Below are positions 35,749 to 45,218 of a stretch of 49,686 nucleotides of DNA, piece after piece. The stretch covers positions 1-49,686 of the forward strand of contig NZ_VDFV01000028.1 of assembly GCF_006152145.1 (NCBI RefSeq), written 5' to 3'. Below the pieces are notes generated by a model that ran no database searches, was not told the origin of the DNA, and worked only from the letters and a program-made list of their open reading frames with translations. The translations under genes were made by a program, and so were the position numbers. The stretch comes from Rubellimicrobium roseum (GTDB lineage: Bacteria; Pseudomonadota; Alphaproteobacteria; Rhodobacterales; Rhodobacteraceae). The first letter of the stretch is position 1. Every line of letters starts with the position of its first letter.

Positions 35749-36870
35749 ATGATGAACCGACGCACCCTGCTGGGCGGGGCGGCGCTGCTCGCCCTTGTGC
35801 TGGGCGCGCTGCCGGCGGCGGCCGATCCGGCCGAGGCGCTGGCCGCGCTCCAAGACCAGGTCCTGTCCACCGGCCCGAACGGCGAGGAGCCGACCGCCGC
35901 CTCCGAGGTGACTCTGACCGACGAGGAGATCGAGCAGATCAAGGGCATGGGCGCCACCGCCGCCATTGTCCTTCACTACGGCGGCAACGACTGGTCGCGC
36001 GCCCAGGTCGCGGGCCTTCAGGACCAGTTCGCCAAGATGGGCATCGAGGTTATCGCCGTGACCGATGCGGGCTTCAAACCCGAGACGCAGGTGGCGAACC
36101 TCGAGACCGTGATGGCGCAGGCGCCCGACATCATCGTCTCAATCCCGACCGACCCAGTTGCCACCGCCTCTGCCTACCGCGCCGCCGCTGAGGCGGGCGC
36201 CAAGCTCGTCTTCATGGACAACGTGCCCCAGGGCTTCACCGCCGGGACGGACTACGTATCCTCGGTCTCGGCCGACAACTACGGCAACGGCGTGGCCGCC
36301 GCGCATCTGATGGCGCAGGCGCTGGGCGAGGAGGGCGGCGAGATCGGGGTCATCTACCATGCAGCCGACTTCTTCGTGACGCGCCAGCGCTACGACGCCT
36401 TCAAGGCGACGATCGAGGAGAACTATCCCAACATCCAGATCGTCGCCGAGCAGGGGATCGGCGGGCCCGACTTCACGGGCGACGCCGACAAGGCGGCCTC
36501 GGCGATGCTGACCTCGAACCCCAACCTCAAGGGCATCTGGGCGGTCTGGGACGTGCCGGCCGAGGGCGTGCTGTCGGCCGCCCGCGCGGCGGGACGGGAC
36601 GACATCGTGATCACCACAATCGACCTGGGCGAGAACGTCGCGATCTCCATGGCGCAGGGCGGGCCGGTCTACGGGCTCGGTGCGCAGCGGCCCTTCGACC
36701 AAGGCGTGACCGAGGCGATCCTCGCGGGCTATGCGCTCCTGGACAAGGAGGCGCCGGCCTTCGTGGCGCTGCCAGCGCTGCCCGTGACCAAGGACAATCT
36801 TCTCGAAGCCTGGGAGACCGTCTACCACGCGCCCCCGACCGAGAACGTTACGGCCTCGATGGGTCAGTGA
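35749..36870 (+). CDS. sugar ABC substrate-binding protein (RbsB-like)
   Basis: This 373-aa periplasmic binding protein (peripla_BP_4 type) has a twin-Arg-like start MMNRRTLLGGAALLALVLGALPAAAD and signal cleavage near residue 25. The mature part has IVSIPTDPVATASAYRAAAEAGAKL and the hinge region GIWAVWDVPAEG. It captures a sugar or polyol for the RbsA/RbsC-type importer encoded downstream. GGGAGGAG lies upstream of the ATG. Confidence 0.92.
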   Translation: MMNRRTLLGGAALLALVLGALPAAADPAEALAALQDQVLSTGPNGEEPTAASEVTLTDEEIEQIKGMGATAAIVLHYGGNDWSRAQVAGLQDQFAKMGIEVIAVTDAGFKPETQVANLETVMAQAPDIIVSIPTDPVATASAYRAAAEAGAKLVFMDNVPQGFTAGTDYVSSVSADNYGNGVAAAHLMAQALGEEGGEIGVIYHAADFFVTRQRYDAFKATIEENYPNIQIVAEQGIGGPDFTGDADKAASAMLTSNPNLKGIWAVWDVPAEGVLSAARAAGRDDIVITTIDLGENVAISMAQGGPVYGLGAQRPFDQGVTEAILAGYALLDKEAPAFVALPALPVTKDNLLEAWETVYHAPPTENVTASMGQ

Positions 36871-36878
36871 TCCCTGCC

Positions 36879-36907
36879 AGCGGGCGGACATGAACGATCC
36901 GCTCGCT
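36879..36907 (+). terminator. hairpin after the RbsB-like gene
   Basis: AGCGGGCGGA pairs with TCCGCTCGCT (10 bp with one G-U pair) around a 9-nt loop, 8 nt after the stop codon and 26 nt before the oxidoreductase gene. No T-tract follows. Confidence 0.55.
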
Positions 36908-36933
36908 CCCCTTCCCCTTCCGGAGATATCCCG

Positions 36934-38142
36934 ATGACCCGCGTCATGAACGTCGCCATGATCGGCGGCGGTTTCATGGGCAAGGCGCACGCCATGGCCT
37001 ACGCCTCTATGCCCATGTTCTTCTGGCCTGCCCCCGCCATTCCCCACCGCAAGATTGTCGTGGACGTTACCGACGCGGCTGCCGAAGCGGCGCGCGAGCG
37101 GTTCGGCTTCGAGGAGGCCTCTTCGGACTGGCGGGCCGTGGTGGAGCGCCCCGACATCGACGTGGTGGACATCTGCACGCCCAACAACGTCCATGCCGAG
37201 ATCGCCATCGCCGCGGCCAAGGCGGGCAAGCACATCATCTGTGAGAAGCCGCTGGCGCGGACGATCGAGGAGGCCCGCGCCATGGCTCAGGCCGTGCGCG
37301 AGGCGGGCGTCATCCACATGGTCGCCTTCAACTACCGCCGCACGCCCGCCGTGGCGCTCGCCAAGAGGTACATCGAGGAAGGCCGGGTCGGCCGCATTCT
37401 CAACTTCCGCGGCACCTACCTCCAGGATTGGTCCGCCGATCCTGACGGCCCGCTCTCCTGGCGCTTCCAGAAGCGGATCGCGGGCTCGGGAACGACGGGC
37501 GACATCGCGACCCATGTCGTGGACCTCGCCCACTACCTCGTGGGGCCGATTGCCGAGGTGAACTCGATGGTCCACACCTACGTCAAGACCCGGCCGATCC
37601 AGCAGGGCGGGGTGGACAAGCTCGGCGCCTCCGAGAAGTCGGCCACCGCCGAACGGGGCGAGGTGGACGTGGACGACGAGGTGATCTCCATGCTCCGTTT
37701 CGAGAACGGCGCGGTGGGCTCCCTTGAGGCGTCCCGCAACGCCTGGGGCCGGAACAACTTCATCACGTTCGAGATCCACGGCACCGAGGGCTCGATCCAC
37801 TTCAACTACGAGCGCCGCGACGAGCTCCAGGTCATGTTCCGGAACGACCCGGCCGATGCCCGGGGCTTCCGCACCATCTACACCGGCCCGGCGCATCCCT
37901 ATGGCGAAGGGCTCTGGCCCATTCCGGCCCTCGGCATTGGCTACTCCGAGACCAAGATCGTTGAGTGCCGCGACTTCTTCGCTGCCATCGCCCAGAACAA
38001 GCTGCCCTCGCCCAACTTCGAGGACGGACTCAGGACCGAGTATGTGGCCGATGCGCTCCTGCGGTCCGGCGAGACTGGGCACTGGGAGCGGGTCGAGGGG
38101 GCGGCTGGCACCGAAAGGCAGTGGACGAGGGCGCAAGCCTGA
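36934..38142 (+). CDS. Gfo/Idh/MocA-family oxidoreductase
   Basis: This 402-aa NAD(P)-dependent sugar dehydrogenase has the nucleotide motif GGGFMGKAHA (residues 11-20), Lys105 in the signature EKPLA, and catalytic candidates Asp190 and His194 in GDIATHVVDLAHYL. The family oxidises sugar or inositol hydroxyls. With a TIM-barrel isomerase in the same operon, oxidation to a keto-sugar followed by isomerisation or elimination is plausible. CCGGAGA lies upstream of the ATG. Confidence 0.92.
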   Translation: MTRVMNVAMIGGGFMGKAHAMAYASMPMFFWPAPAIPHRKIVVDVTDAAAEAARERFGFEEASSDWRAVVERPDIDVVDICTPNNVHAEIAIAAAKAGKHIICEKPLARTIEEARAMAQAVREAGVIHMVAFNYRRTPAVALAKRYIEEGRVGRILNFRGTYLQDWSADPDGPLSWRFQKRIAGSGTTGDIATHVVDLAHYLVGPIAEVNSMVHTYVKTRPIQQGGVDKLGASEKSATAERGEVDVDDEVISMLRFENGAVGSLEASRNAWGRNNFITFEIHGTEGSIHFNYERRDELQVMFRNDPADARGFRTIYTGPAHPYGEGLWPIPALGIGYSETKIVECRDFFAAIAQNKLPSPNFEDGLRTEYVADALLRSGETGHWERVEGAAGTERQWTRAQA

Positions 38143-38183
38143 TCCTCGCAAGACTTCACAGAACCAACAGGAGGAGGCCCACC

Positions 38184-39767
38184 ATGAAAGCGAGTTATAT
38201 CAGCCTAAGAAGTAGGTTCACGGCGAGCACGGGTATCGCGCTGTGCTTGGCTGGCCTGCCCGCTGCGGCCGATACTGCGCTGCCCACCGTCGAAGGCCCG
38301 ATCCCCGAAACCGAGACCTCGCAGATCTTTACGACAGGCGGTACTGATCTTGCCGCGCATGGTTATGAGATCGCCGAGTACCTCGTATCGGGCGAAGCGA
38401 ACGTCTACAACTGGGGTTCGGACGGTGCGGCCGAGACGCCGCAGGTCGTTGTGCCGGATGCGCCTTACACCACACGGATGATTATTCGCCGCCCGTCCAA
38501 TCCGCAGGACTTCAGCGGCACGGTCTGGGTCGAGTTGAACAATCCCTCGCGTGGCTGGGACGTTGAGGTGCAGTGGCCGGTCCTCCAGGACAAGGTCATG
38601 CGGGACGGTGACATCTGGGTTTCTATCACTGCCAAGCCCAACGTCATCGCCTCGCTTCAGCGCATTGACCCTGAGCGCTACGGCCGCCTGTCGATGGCGA
38701 ACCCTGTCCCGGCCGAGGAGCAAGCCTGCGGGCTGCTGCCCGATGACGAGGGCTACGACGAGAACCTGTCCCGCCTCTACGAGAACGGCCTTGTCTGGGA
38801 CATGATCAGCCAGATCGGTGCGCTGGTGCGGGATGGTTCGGAGGGTTCGCCCTTTGCGCGCTATGACGTCGAACATGTCTACGGGACAGGCGAGTCCCAG
38901 ACAGGGTTCTTCATCAACACCTACGTCAACAACTTCGCCAATGATGCGACCCTGGCGGATGGACGCCCGGTCTACGACGGGTTCGTGTCGGCTTCGGGCG
39001 CGGGGCGGACGGTCCCGATCAGCCAATGCGTCGAGGCGATGCCCGTGGACGACCCGCGCGGGCAGCTTCCGGCCACGCATGCACCGTTCATCCGTGCCGA
39101 CGCACAGGGCGATGTCTTCTTGCTTGGTAGCTACAGCTGGCGCCGTGAGGATAGCGACGATCCGAAAGCGGGCTACCGCCTCTACGAGATCGCTGGTGCC
39201 CCGCACGGACCAGCCTTCATCACCAACTACCAGCCCGATCCTGAAGCGATCAAGAGAGCGGGCAACCTGCCGACGCAGGTGGCCTACGAATACGGCGGCG
39301 CGGAAGCCACGGCGAACCACCTTCCGCGTCAGTACCTTGAGGCGGCGATGTACGCCAACCTCGAGCGTTGGGTTGAGGATGGCACGCCGCCGCCCAAGGC
39401 TGAGCCCATTGCTACCAAGCCCGGCACGTCCGAGACCCTGTTCGGTGACACAATCGATGCGACGTTCGCCACCGACGAGCATGGAAATGTCCTGGGCGGG
39501 GTGCGCAGCCCTTACCTCGATGTGCCCACGGCGACCTATTACGAGAGTGCGACCCCGACTGAGGGGCTGCCCTACGCCTGGTCCTTCGGCCACCAAGAGG
39601 ACTTCGGCACCGCCAAGCTGCACCAACTCTATGGGGTGGTCGGCGCCCATCAGAACTACCTCGAGCAAGTCAAAGAATCGGTCGAGGCGCTGCAAGCCGA
39701 AGGATGGCTGCTGCCCGAAGATGCGGCAAGGATCGTCACCGAGGCGGAACTGAAGCCCGTTCCCTGA
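38184..39767 (+). CDS. secreted alpha/beta-hydrolase domain protein
   Basis: This 527-aa protein starts at an ATG with AGGAGGAGG 6 nt upstream and has a signal peptide ending near AAAD (residue 30). It resembles the large 'alpha/beta hydrolase domain' family (PF20091 type), with a likely nucleophile Ser238 in YGTGESQTG and a late His in GAPHGP. The substrate is unknown; an ester or glycoside acyl group is possible. Codon choice near the start (AGT, TTA-like, AGA) is less GC-rich than its neighbours. It sits between the oxidoreductase and the transporter ATPase, has its own terminator, and looks like an insertion into the operon. Confidence 0.78.
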   Translation: MKASYISLRSRFTASTGIALCLAGLPAAADTALPTVEGPIPETETSQIFTTGGTDLAAHGYEIAEYLVSGEANVYNWGSDGAAETPQVVVPDAPYTTRMIIRRPSNPQDFSGTVWVELNNPSRGWDVEVQWPVLQDKVMRDGDIWVSITAKPNVIASLQRIDPERYGRLSMANPVPAEEQACGLLPDDEGYDENLSRLYENGLVWDMISQIGALVRDGSEGSPFARYDVEHVYGTGESQTGFFINTYVNNFANDATLADGRPVYDGFVSASGAGRTVPISQCVEAMPVDDPRGQLPATHAPFIRADAQGDVFLLGSYSWRREDSDDPKAGYRLYEIAGAPHGPAFITNYQPDPEAIKRAGNLPTQVAYEYGGAEATANHLPRQYLEAAMYANLERWVEDGTPPPKAEPIATKPGTSETLFGDTIDATFATDEHGNVLGGVRSPYLDVPTATYYESATPTEGLPYAWSFGHQEDFGTAKLHQLYGVVGAHQNYLEQVKESVEALQAEGWLLPEDAARIVTEAELKPVP

Positions 39768-39774
39768 GGCAATG

Positions 39775-39802
39775 AGGAGGCCGCGCCTCGGCGTGGCCTC
39801 CT
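39775..39802 (+). terminator. terminator hairpin after the hydrolase gene
   Basis: A 12-bp stem, AGGAGGCC plus GCGC-type inner pairs (one G-U) with GGCCTCCT, closes a CTCG loop and is followed closely by TTTT. It is the best intrinsic-terminator match in the window and would reduce read-through from the hydrolase gene into the ATPase gene. Confidence 0.7.
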
Positions 39803-39824
39803 GCCATTTTCAACAGAGGCCATC

Positions 39825-41447
39825 ATGACGGATTTAGCTTACGGTACCAAGTCTGGTCCTGTCAGCAACGTGGCCGCCGCGCCTGCGGCCGTCCGCATGA
39901 CAAGCATCTCCAAATCGTTCGGCGGCGTCCGCGCCCTCGACGGGGTGGACTTCGAGGTGCTTCCGGGTGAGGTCCACGCCCTGCTCGGCGGCAACGGCGC
40001 GGGCAAGAGCACGATCCTCAAGGTGCTGAACGGCGTCCACAAGCCGGACGCCGGCACCGTCGAGGTCAACGGTCGGGTCCTCACCGCGCACACGCCCGAG
40101 GAGTCCCGCGCCGCCGGCATCGCGATGAACTACCAGGAGATGAGCCTCATCCCGACGCTCACCGTCGCGCAGAACGTCTTCCTGACGCGCGAGGCACGGA
40201 CGGGGCAGGGCCTCATTGATGACAAGGAGGCCGAGCGGCTCACGGCCCAGATCTTCGACCTGCTCGAGGTGCAGGTCGATCCCCGCGCCCGCGTGGGCGA
40301 CCTTGGCGCGGGCCAGAAGCAACTGACCGAGATCGCCAAGGCGATCGGCAAGGACGCCAAGGTCTTGGTCCTCGACGAGCCCTCGACCGCGCTCGCCGTG
40401 TCGGACGTTGAGCGGCTCTTCATCTTCCTGCGCAAGCTCAAGGCCAAGGGCGTGGCTATCATCTATGTCAGTCACCGCATGGACGAGATCGCCCGCATCG
40501 CCGACCGCGCCACGATCCTGCGCGACGGGCGGCACGTCATCACCGCGCCGCTCTCGGAGCTGCCTATCGACAAGATGATCGAGCACATCGTCGGCAAGAG
40601 GTCCAAGGGGCTGGCCGACGTGGTGCGAAGCGACATGGCCCGGGGCGAGGTGCTCCTCGAGCTCAAGAACGTCACCGGGCTGCACAAGCCCGACAACCTC
40701 AGCCTCGCGGTCCACCGGGGCGAAGTCGTGGGCCTCGCCGGGCTCCTGGGCTCGGGCCGCTCGGCCACGGCGCGGGTGATCTCCGGGGTGGAGCCCGCCA
40801 TCCGGGGCGAGATCCTGGTGAAGGGGCAGCCTGTGACGCTGCGCAAGGCCGGTGACGCCATTGCGGCAGGCGTGGCGCTGGTCCCTGAGGACCGAGCGCG
40901 GCAGGGGGTGATCCCCGCCCACTCCGTGGCCTCGAACCTGACGCTTGGCATCCTAGACCGACTCCAACGGGGAGGGCTCGAGGATCGCGCCAAGGTTCGC
41001 GAGGTTGCCGACGCACAGATTGCCCGTCTGTCGATCAAGACTGCGAGTCGCGACCACGCGGTCTCGACCTTGTCAGGCGGCAACCAGCAAAAGGTGGTGA
41101 TCGGGAAGTGGCTCGCGCTCGACCCCGACGTGCTCGTGCTGGATGAGCCCACGGCGGGTATCGACATCGGATCCAAGTCCGAGATCATCCGGCTGGTGCG
41201 AGACCTCGCGGCCCAGGGCAAGGCTATCGTCTTCATCTCGTCCGAGCTTTCCGAGCTTCTCGTCGCCTGCGACCGGATCGTCGTCATGGCCGACGGGCGC
41301 GCCCACTTTGACCGGCCGCGCGCTGCCTTCGACGATCCTGAGGTGCCTGAGCACGACTCCGGGCACCGGCTTCAGGCCGCCGAGCGCAAGCTGCAAGTTG
41401 CCATCCAGCAGGCCCTGACCGCAGGGCAGGAGAGGTCCCATGTCTGA
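39825..41447 (+). CDS. sugar ABC ATP-binding protein (RbsA-like, two ATPase domains)
   Basis: This 540-aa protein contains two tandem ATPase domains. The first has Walker A GGNGAGKST near residue 55 and Walker B VLVLDEPSTAL. The second has a degenerate Walker A (LLGSGRSATAR), the signature LSGGNQQKV and Walker B VLVLDEPTAGID. This is normal for RbsA/XylG/AraG-type ATPases of CUT2 importers. It overlaps the permease gene by 8 nt. Confidence 0.93.
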   Translation: MTDLAYGTKSGPVSNVAAAPAAVRMTSISKSFGGVRALDGVDFEVLPGEVHALLGGNGAGKSTILKVLNGVHKPDAGTVEVNGRVLTAHTPEESRAAGIAMNYQEMSLIPTLTVAQNVFLTREARTGQGLIDDKEAERLTAQIFDLLEVQVDPRARVGDLGAGQKQLTEIAKAIGKDAKVLVLDEPSTALAVSDVERLFIFLRKLKAKGVAIIYVSHRMDEIARIADRATILRDGRHVITAPLSELPIDKMIEHIVGKRSKGLADVVRSDMARGEVLLELKNVTGLHKPDNLSLAVHRGEVVGLAGLLGSGRSATARVISGVEPAIRGEILVKGQPVTLRKAGDAIAAGVALVPEDRARQGVIPAHSVASNLTLGILDRLQRGGLEDRAKVREVADAQIARLSIKTASRDHAVSTLSGGNQQKVVIGKWLALDPDVLVLDEPTAGIDIGSKSEIIRLVRDLAAQGKAIVFISSELSELLVACDRIVVMADGRAHFDRPRAAFDDPEVPEHDSGHRLQAAERKLQVAIQQALTAGQERSHV

Positions 41448-42411
41448 CGCATCCCTCGCCGCCCGCAAGGGTCGCGCACCCAGCCCGTTTTTTGCCAACT
41501 GGCGGCAGTACATCATCTACATTGGATTCGTTGTCATCTTCCTCGTCTTCGCGGCGACGCTGAACGACAAGGGGTTCCTGAACCCCAACAACCTCCTCAA
41601 TATCGTCCGCCAAACGGCGATGATCGCGGTAATGGCCATCGCCATGACCTTCGTCCTCTCGGCGGGCGAGATCGACCTTTCGGTGGGCGCGGTCGCAGGT
41701 CTGACCACGGTGACGGTCGCTATGGCCATCGCGGCGGCCGGGCCGGTGGCAGGCGTGCTTGCCGGGCTGGCCACGGGGCTCGCGGTGGGCATGTTCAACG
41801 GCTGGCTCACCACGCGGATCGGTATCCCGTCCTTCCTCACGACGCTCGCGATGATGGGCATCGCCAAGGGCGTCGCCATGTGGATCTCGGACACGGCGGC
41901 CGTGCCGATCTTGTCGCCCGGCTATTCCTGGATCTTCGGCGGGGGCTCCATCGGTCCCATCCCGGTCCTCCTCCTTTGGACGTTGATCCTGGGCGTCGTT
42001 GGCCACGTCGTGCTGCGCCGCACGGGCTTCGGGCGGCGGGTGCTTGCCACGGGGGGCGGTGAGACGGCCGCGCGCTACTCGGGGATCGACACGCGCTCCG
42101 TGAAGTTCCGCGTCCTCGTCATTTCCTCCATGGCGGCAGCGCTCGCGGGGATGCTCTATGCGGGCCGCCTCCAGTCCGGGCGCTTCCAGCTTGGCGAGGG
42201 GGACGAGCTGTCGGTCATCGCGGCCGCCGTGCTGGGGGGCACGAGCCTCTTCGGCGGGATGGGGACTGTGATCGGCACCATCGTCGGGGCTCTGATGATC
42301 GGGCTCATCAACAACGGGCTTATCCTGATGGGCCTCGACTTCAGCCAGCAGCTCATCGCGCGGGGTGGGATCATCATCCTGGCCGTGGCGCTCAGCCAGA
42401 AGAAGTCCTGA
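41440..42411 (+). CDS. sugar ABC permease (RbsC-like)
   Basis: This 323-aa CUT2 permease has about eight to ten membrane segments and the family features LSAGEIDLSVGAVAGL and GIPSFLTTLAMMGIAKG, and ends LAVALSQKKS. Together with the RbsB-like and RbsA-like products it completes a pentose/inositol-type importer. Confidence 0.93.
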   Translation: MSDASLAARKGRAPSPFFANWRQYIIYIGFVVIFLVFAATLNDKGFLNPNNLLNIVRQTAMIAVMAIAMTFVLSAGEIDLSVGAVAGLTTVTVAMAIAAAGPVAGVLAGLATGLAVGMFNGWLTTRIGIPSFLTTLAMMGIAKGVAMWISDTAAVPILSPGYSWIFGGGSIGPIPVLLLWTLILGVVGHVVLRRTGFGRRVLATGGGETAARYSGIDTRSVKFRVLVISSMAAALAGMLYAGRLQSGRFQLGEGDELSVIAAAVLGGTSLFGGMGTVIGTIVGALMIGLINNGLILMGLDFSQQLIARGGIIILAVALSQKKS

Positions 42412-42413
42412 TC

Positions 42414-42716
42414 ATGGTACCTGTCACGATCATCGGAACGGTGGTGGCGAAGCCCGAGACGCGCGAGGAGCTGGAGCGGCTCCTCGCCGCGCAGGTCGAG
42501 CCCACGCGGGCCGAGCCGGGCTGCCTCAACTACGACTTCCATGCCGACGCTGAGGATCCCTGCACCTTCGTCTTCTACGAGAACTGGAGGAGCCAGTCCG
42601 ATCTCGACGCGCATATGCTCATGCCGCACCTCTGGCCACTCGTCTCACAGATCGACCGGCTCCTCGCCCAGCCCGTGGAGATCCGGCACCTGACCATGTT
42701 GAGCGAGATGGCCTGA
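42414..42716 (+). CDS. antibiotic-biosynthesis-monooxygenase (ABM) domain protein
   Basis: This 100-aa ferredoxin-like-fold protein has the ABM pattern: KPETREELERLLAAQ, GCLNYDFHAD, FVFYENWRS and LDAHMLMPHL. Relatives include small quinol monooxygenases (YgiN) and rhamnose mutarotase-like folds. It starts 2 nt after the permease stop, so it is the last gene of the sugar operon; its role there is unknown. Confidence 0.88.
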   Translation: MVPVTIIGTVVAKPETREELERLLAAQVEPTRAEPGCLNYDFHADAEDPCTFVFYENWRSQSDLDAHMLMPHLWPLVSQIDRLLAQPVEIRHLTMLSEMA

Positions 42717-42854
42717 GCTGGGCCGAACGGTATTGAGGCTCAGTGGGATCAGGCCCGAACAATCATTCGGACCCTCGTTGAGTAAGTATCAAGGGCTCGT
42801 TGGTCTAAGGGCTGAATGGCCCTCGGCGCAGACGAGTCAGCCAGAGAGTGCGAG

Positions 42855-44398
42855 CTATTGGATCCCTGCGGCCCGGAGTCCCTTGAGATAGGCTGGGTTC
42901 CGTTCCGCCACGGCGGGTGGCACGCTGGCAGCCAGCTTCTCCATCGTCAGCCCCGGATGGCTCTCCAAGAGCTTGCGCGCGGCGGCCGTTGCGTTCTCGA
43001 CATCGCCGATCCGGCCATAGAGGCTGGCCAGGAGGCGATAAGCCCAGGTGATCCCGGGCGTGTTCATGAGCGCCTCGTGGATCATGCGGATCGCCAGGTC
43101 GTAGTTGCCCAGTTCCGCCTGTGCTCCTGCCGCGCCGATACGCATGTTGAAGAGAAAGGGATCCAGCGGCGAGAGGCGCTTTGCCCGATCGAACTCGACG
43201 AGCGCCTCCGCAGGCCGTCCATCATATACCAAGGCCCACCCCAAACGCAGCCGCCCCCAGGCGTTGTTGGGGTCGAGATCGAGGGCACGGCGCACGAACG
43301 CCAGAGCGCGCGCGCTGTCTGCGACTGCCATGGAGTGGGCCGCGCTGATGGCGACCAGCGCGGACGCATCGTCTTCCACCCGTTCCGCGGCGAGACTGGC
43401 CAGACAAAAGGCCTCTGCCCGGTCGGCTGCGGCGTCCTCCGACCACATGTAGCTGGGTTGTTGCACGACCGCCCAAGCCTTGTAGGCGAGGGCTCGGACA
43501 TCGTGAGCGTCTACCGCGATAGCCCGCGAGAGCAGCTCGATAGCCTTGGCGTTCTCCTCGCACCGATGCGCCCAGAAGTGGGGCAGGGCGCGCAGGACCA
43601 AGGCCCGGGACTCGTTGGTGACGGTACAGTCCCGGTCCACACAAGCGATCTCGGCCGCTCGCACCTTCCCGGGCAGCTGGCCGGCCACCTGGGTTGCGAT
43701 CCGGTCCTGAAGCTCGAACAGGTCGCCCACCGTATCCTCGAAGCGATCCGACCAGAGCGTGTGGCCGGCGGCGTTCAGGAGACTTACGCCAACCCGCAGC
43801 CGTTCGCCGGAGCGACGGATCGTTCCTTCGACCAGGTACTCCGCGCCCAGGATCCGGGCTGCGGTCCGCGCATCCGGCCGCTGATCGCGTAGAGCAAAAG
43901 CGGACTGGCGCGCGATGACGTGGAACTCGTGGACCCGGCTCAGGGCCGAGGTGATCTCGTCGACGAGGCCGTCAGCCAGAACGTCGGAGGGGCTGTCTGC
44001 CAGGTAGTGGAACGGAAGGACCGCCAACGCCGGCAGGCCGTCCGACCAGGTCGGGGCCTCCGGTGGCGTGGTCTTCGCCTCACCGGGGCCCTCGACCTCG
44101 ACGGGAGCTATCAGGCGGAAGCCGCGTCGGGCACAGTCTCGATGACCCGTTGGGCTTTGCCGCTGTCGCCCACGGCCTTGCGAGCCGCGTTGATGCGGGC
44201 GCTGATGGTGGCGTCCGACACGATCAGCCCATCCCAGACCTCGGCAATCAAGGTGTCGTGCGTCACCAGATCGCCGCCCGAACGCGCCAAGAGATGCAGC
44301 AGATCGGAGACCTGTGGCTCGACGTGCAGGACTTGGCCGTCCCGCTCGAAGACGTGGCGGTGGGTGTCGAGGCTACAGGCGGCGAAATGGTACTTCAC
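42855..44398 (-). pseudogene. winged-helix/TPR regulator interrupted by a frameshift
   Basis: Two readings form one gene. The 5' part (44398 to about 44131) encodes an OmpR/CadC-type winged helix (VEPQVSDLLHLLARSGGDLV, RVIETVP). After a one-base loss near 44128-44131 the continuing frame reads RGFRLIAPVEVEG, then AVLPFHYLADSPSD, a FlgO-like/adenylate-cyclase-associated region, and TPR repeats to residue 514. Such proteins are membrane-free relatives of CadC regulators. In the present sequence translation would end after 95 residues (VPDAASA). It may be a real mutation or an error in the sequence. Confidence 0.85.
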
Positions 44399-44561
44399 GG
44401 ATGAGGTCCAGGGCTGGCTGGGCGAAGCTTACCACGGACGGCCGTGGCAGCAGTGTCAGACGCGAAAGACAAGCCAATCACAAGACATTCGCAAGAGCGC
44501 ATTCAAGCACAAGGACCGCGCCTCGGAGAGGATGGCACCAAACTGCCTTAGGGAGGCTGAC

Positions 44562-44747
44562 ATGCACCCCGTCCACGAGATCACACGACCCACCGTTCTG
44601 CCCGCGCCAACGCCGCTGTTCCGCCGCCTGCTCGACTGGCTGGTCGAAGTCGATGCCCGCTACCGCGAGGCGCGCCGGATCGAAGGATTAACGGAGGAGC
44701 GCCTGCGCGACGTCGGGCTGACACGGGCCGATTTCACTCGCAGGTGA
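44562..44747 (+). CDS. DUF1127 small protein
   Basis: This 61-aa protein ends with the DUF1127 (YjiS-like) pattern RRIEGLTEERLRDVGLTRADFTRR. Short arginine-rich members are common in alphaproteobacteria, where some are linked to phosphate or stress responses and RNA binding. The ATG has GGGAGG 6 nt upstream. It stands alone. Confidence 0.85.
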   Translation: MHPVHEITRPTVLPAPTPLFRRLLDWLVEVDARYREARRIEGLTEERLRDVGLTRADFTRR

Positions 44748-45218
44748 GCGCGTCGCTTTCGGCCAAAATTTCGTTCCACCTACGATCTGCACAGCCTCGC
44801 ACGAGCCAAGCTACGCTTCCATGTCGACGTCCCGTGTCTCGCGGCCGATCAACAGGGCTATGAGCGTGACGTGACCAGGGCCATGGCTGAATCGCTGAGG
44901 TATGGGTGTCGGGCGAGGGGACCTTCCATTTCTCACTGTGAACAGGCGAGGATGCCATCTTAGCTGTGGGAAATCACGCGCTGTGGACCGCGCTCTCGCA
45001 CCCTGACGACGAGAAGCAATCGAGAGCCCGCACGTAAGCGGACTTTCTTGACCTGAACGCCTCCGGTCGCCAGTCAGAGCGGCGCGGGCCTTCCTGGCCG
45101 AGTCGGAGAAGAGCCTGCGGCAGCATCGCGCTCACCTGGCCCGGCTCCTGGGCTAGGGACTACCCCGCGAGGCGAGCGGGCTGTTGGAACACTGGAGAAA
45201 GCCGCGAGACTGGGAGCC
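44748..45218. other. 470-bp eroded region with a small helical-protein tail
   Basis: No intact gene is visible. At 45073-45156 on the plus strand, 27 codons (VRAARAFLAESEKSLRQHRAHLARLLG, in two pieces here: FLAESEKSLRQH and RAHLARLLG) end in TAG. They resemble the C-terminal helix of the small protein encoded just downstream, suggesting a decayed tandem copy. The rest shows nothing nameable. Confidence 0.4.

Noticed and set aside
36139-38151. A 670-codon minus-strand reading across the RbsB-like and oxidoreductase genes
   Set aside because: It shows no family motif and is opposite two well-supported genes with good ribosome binding sites.
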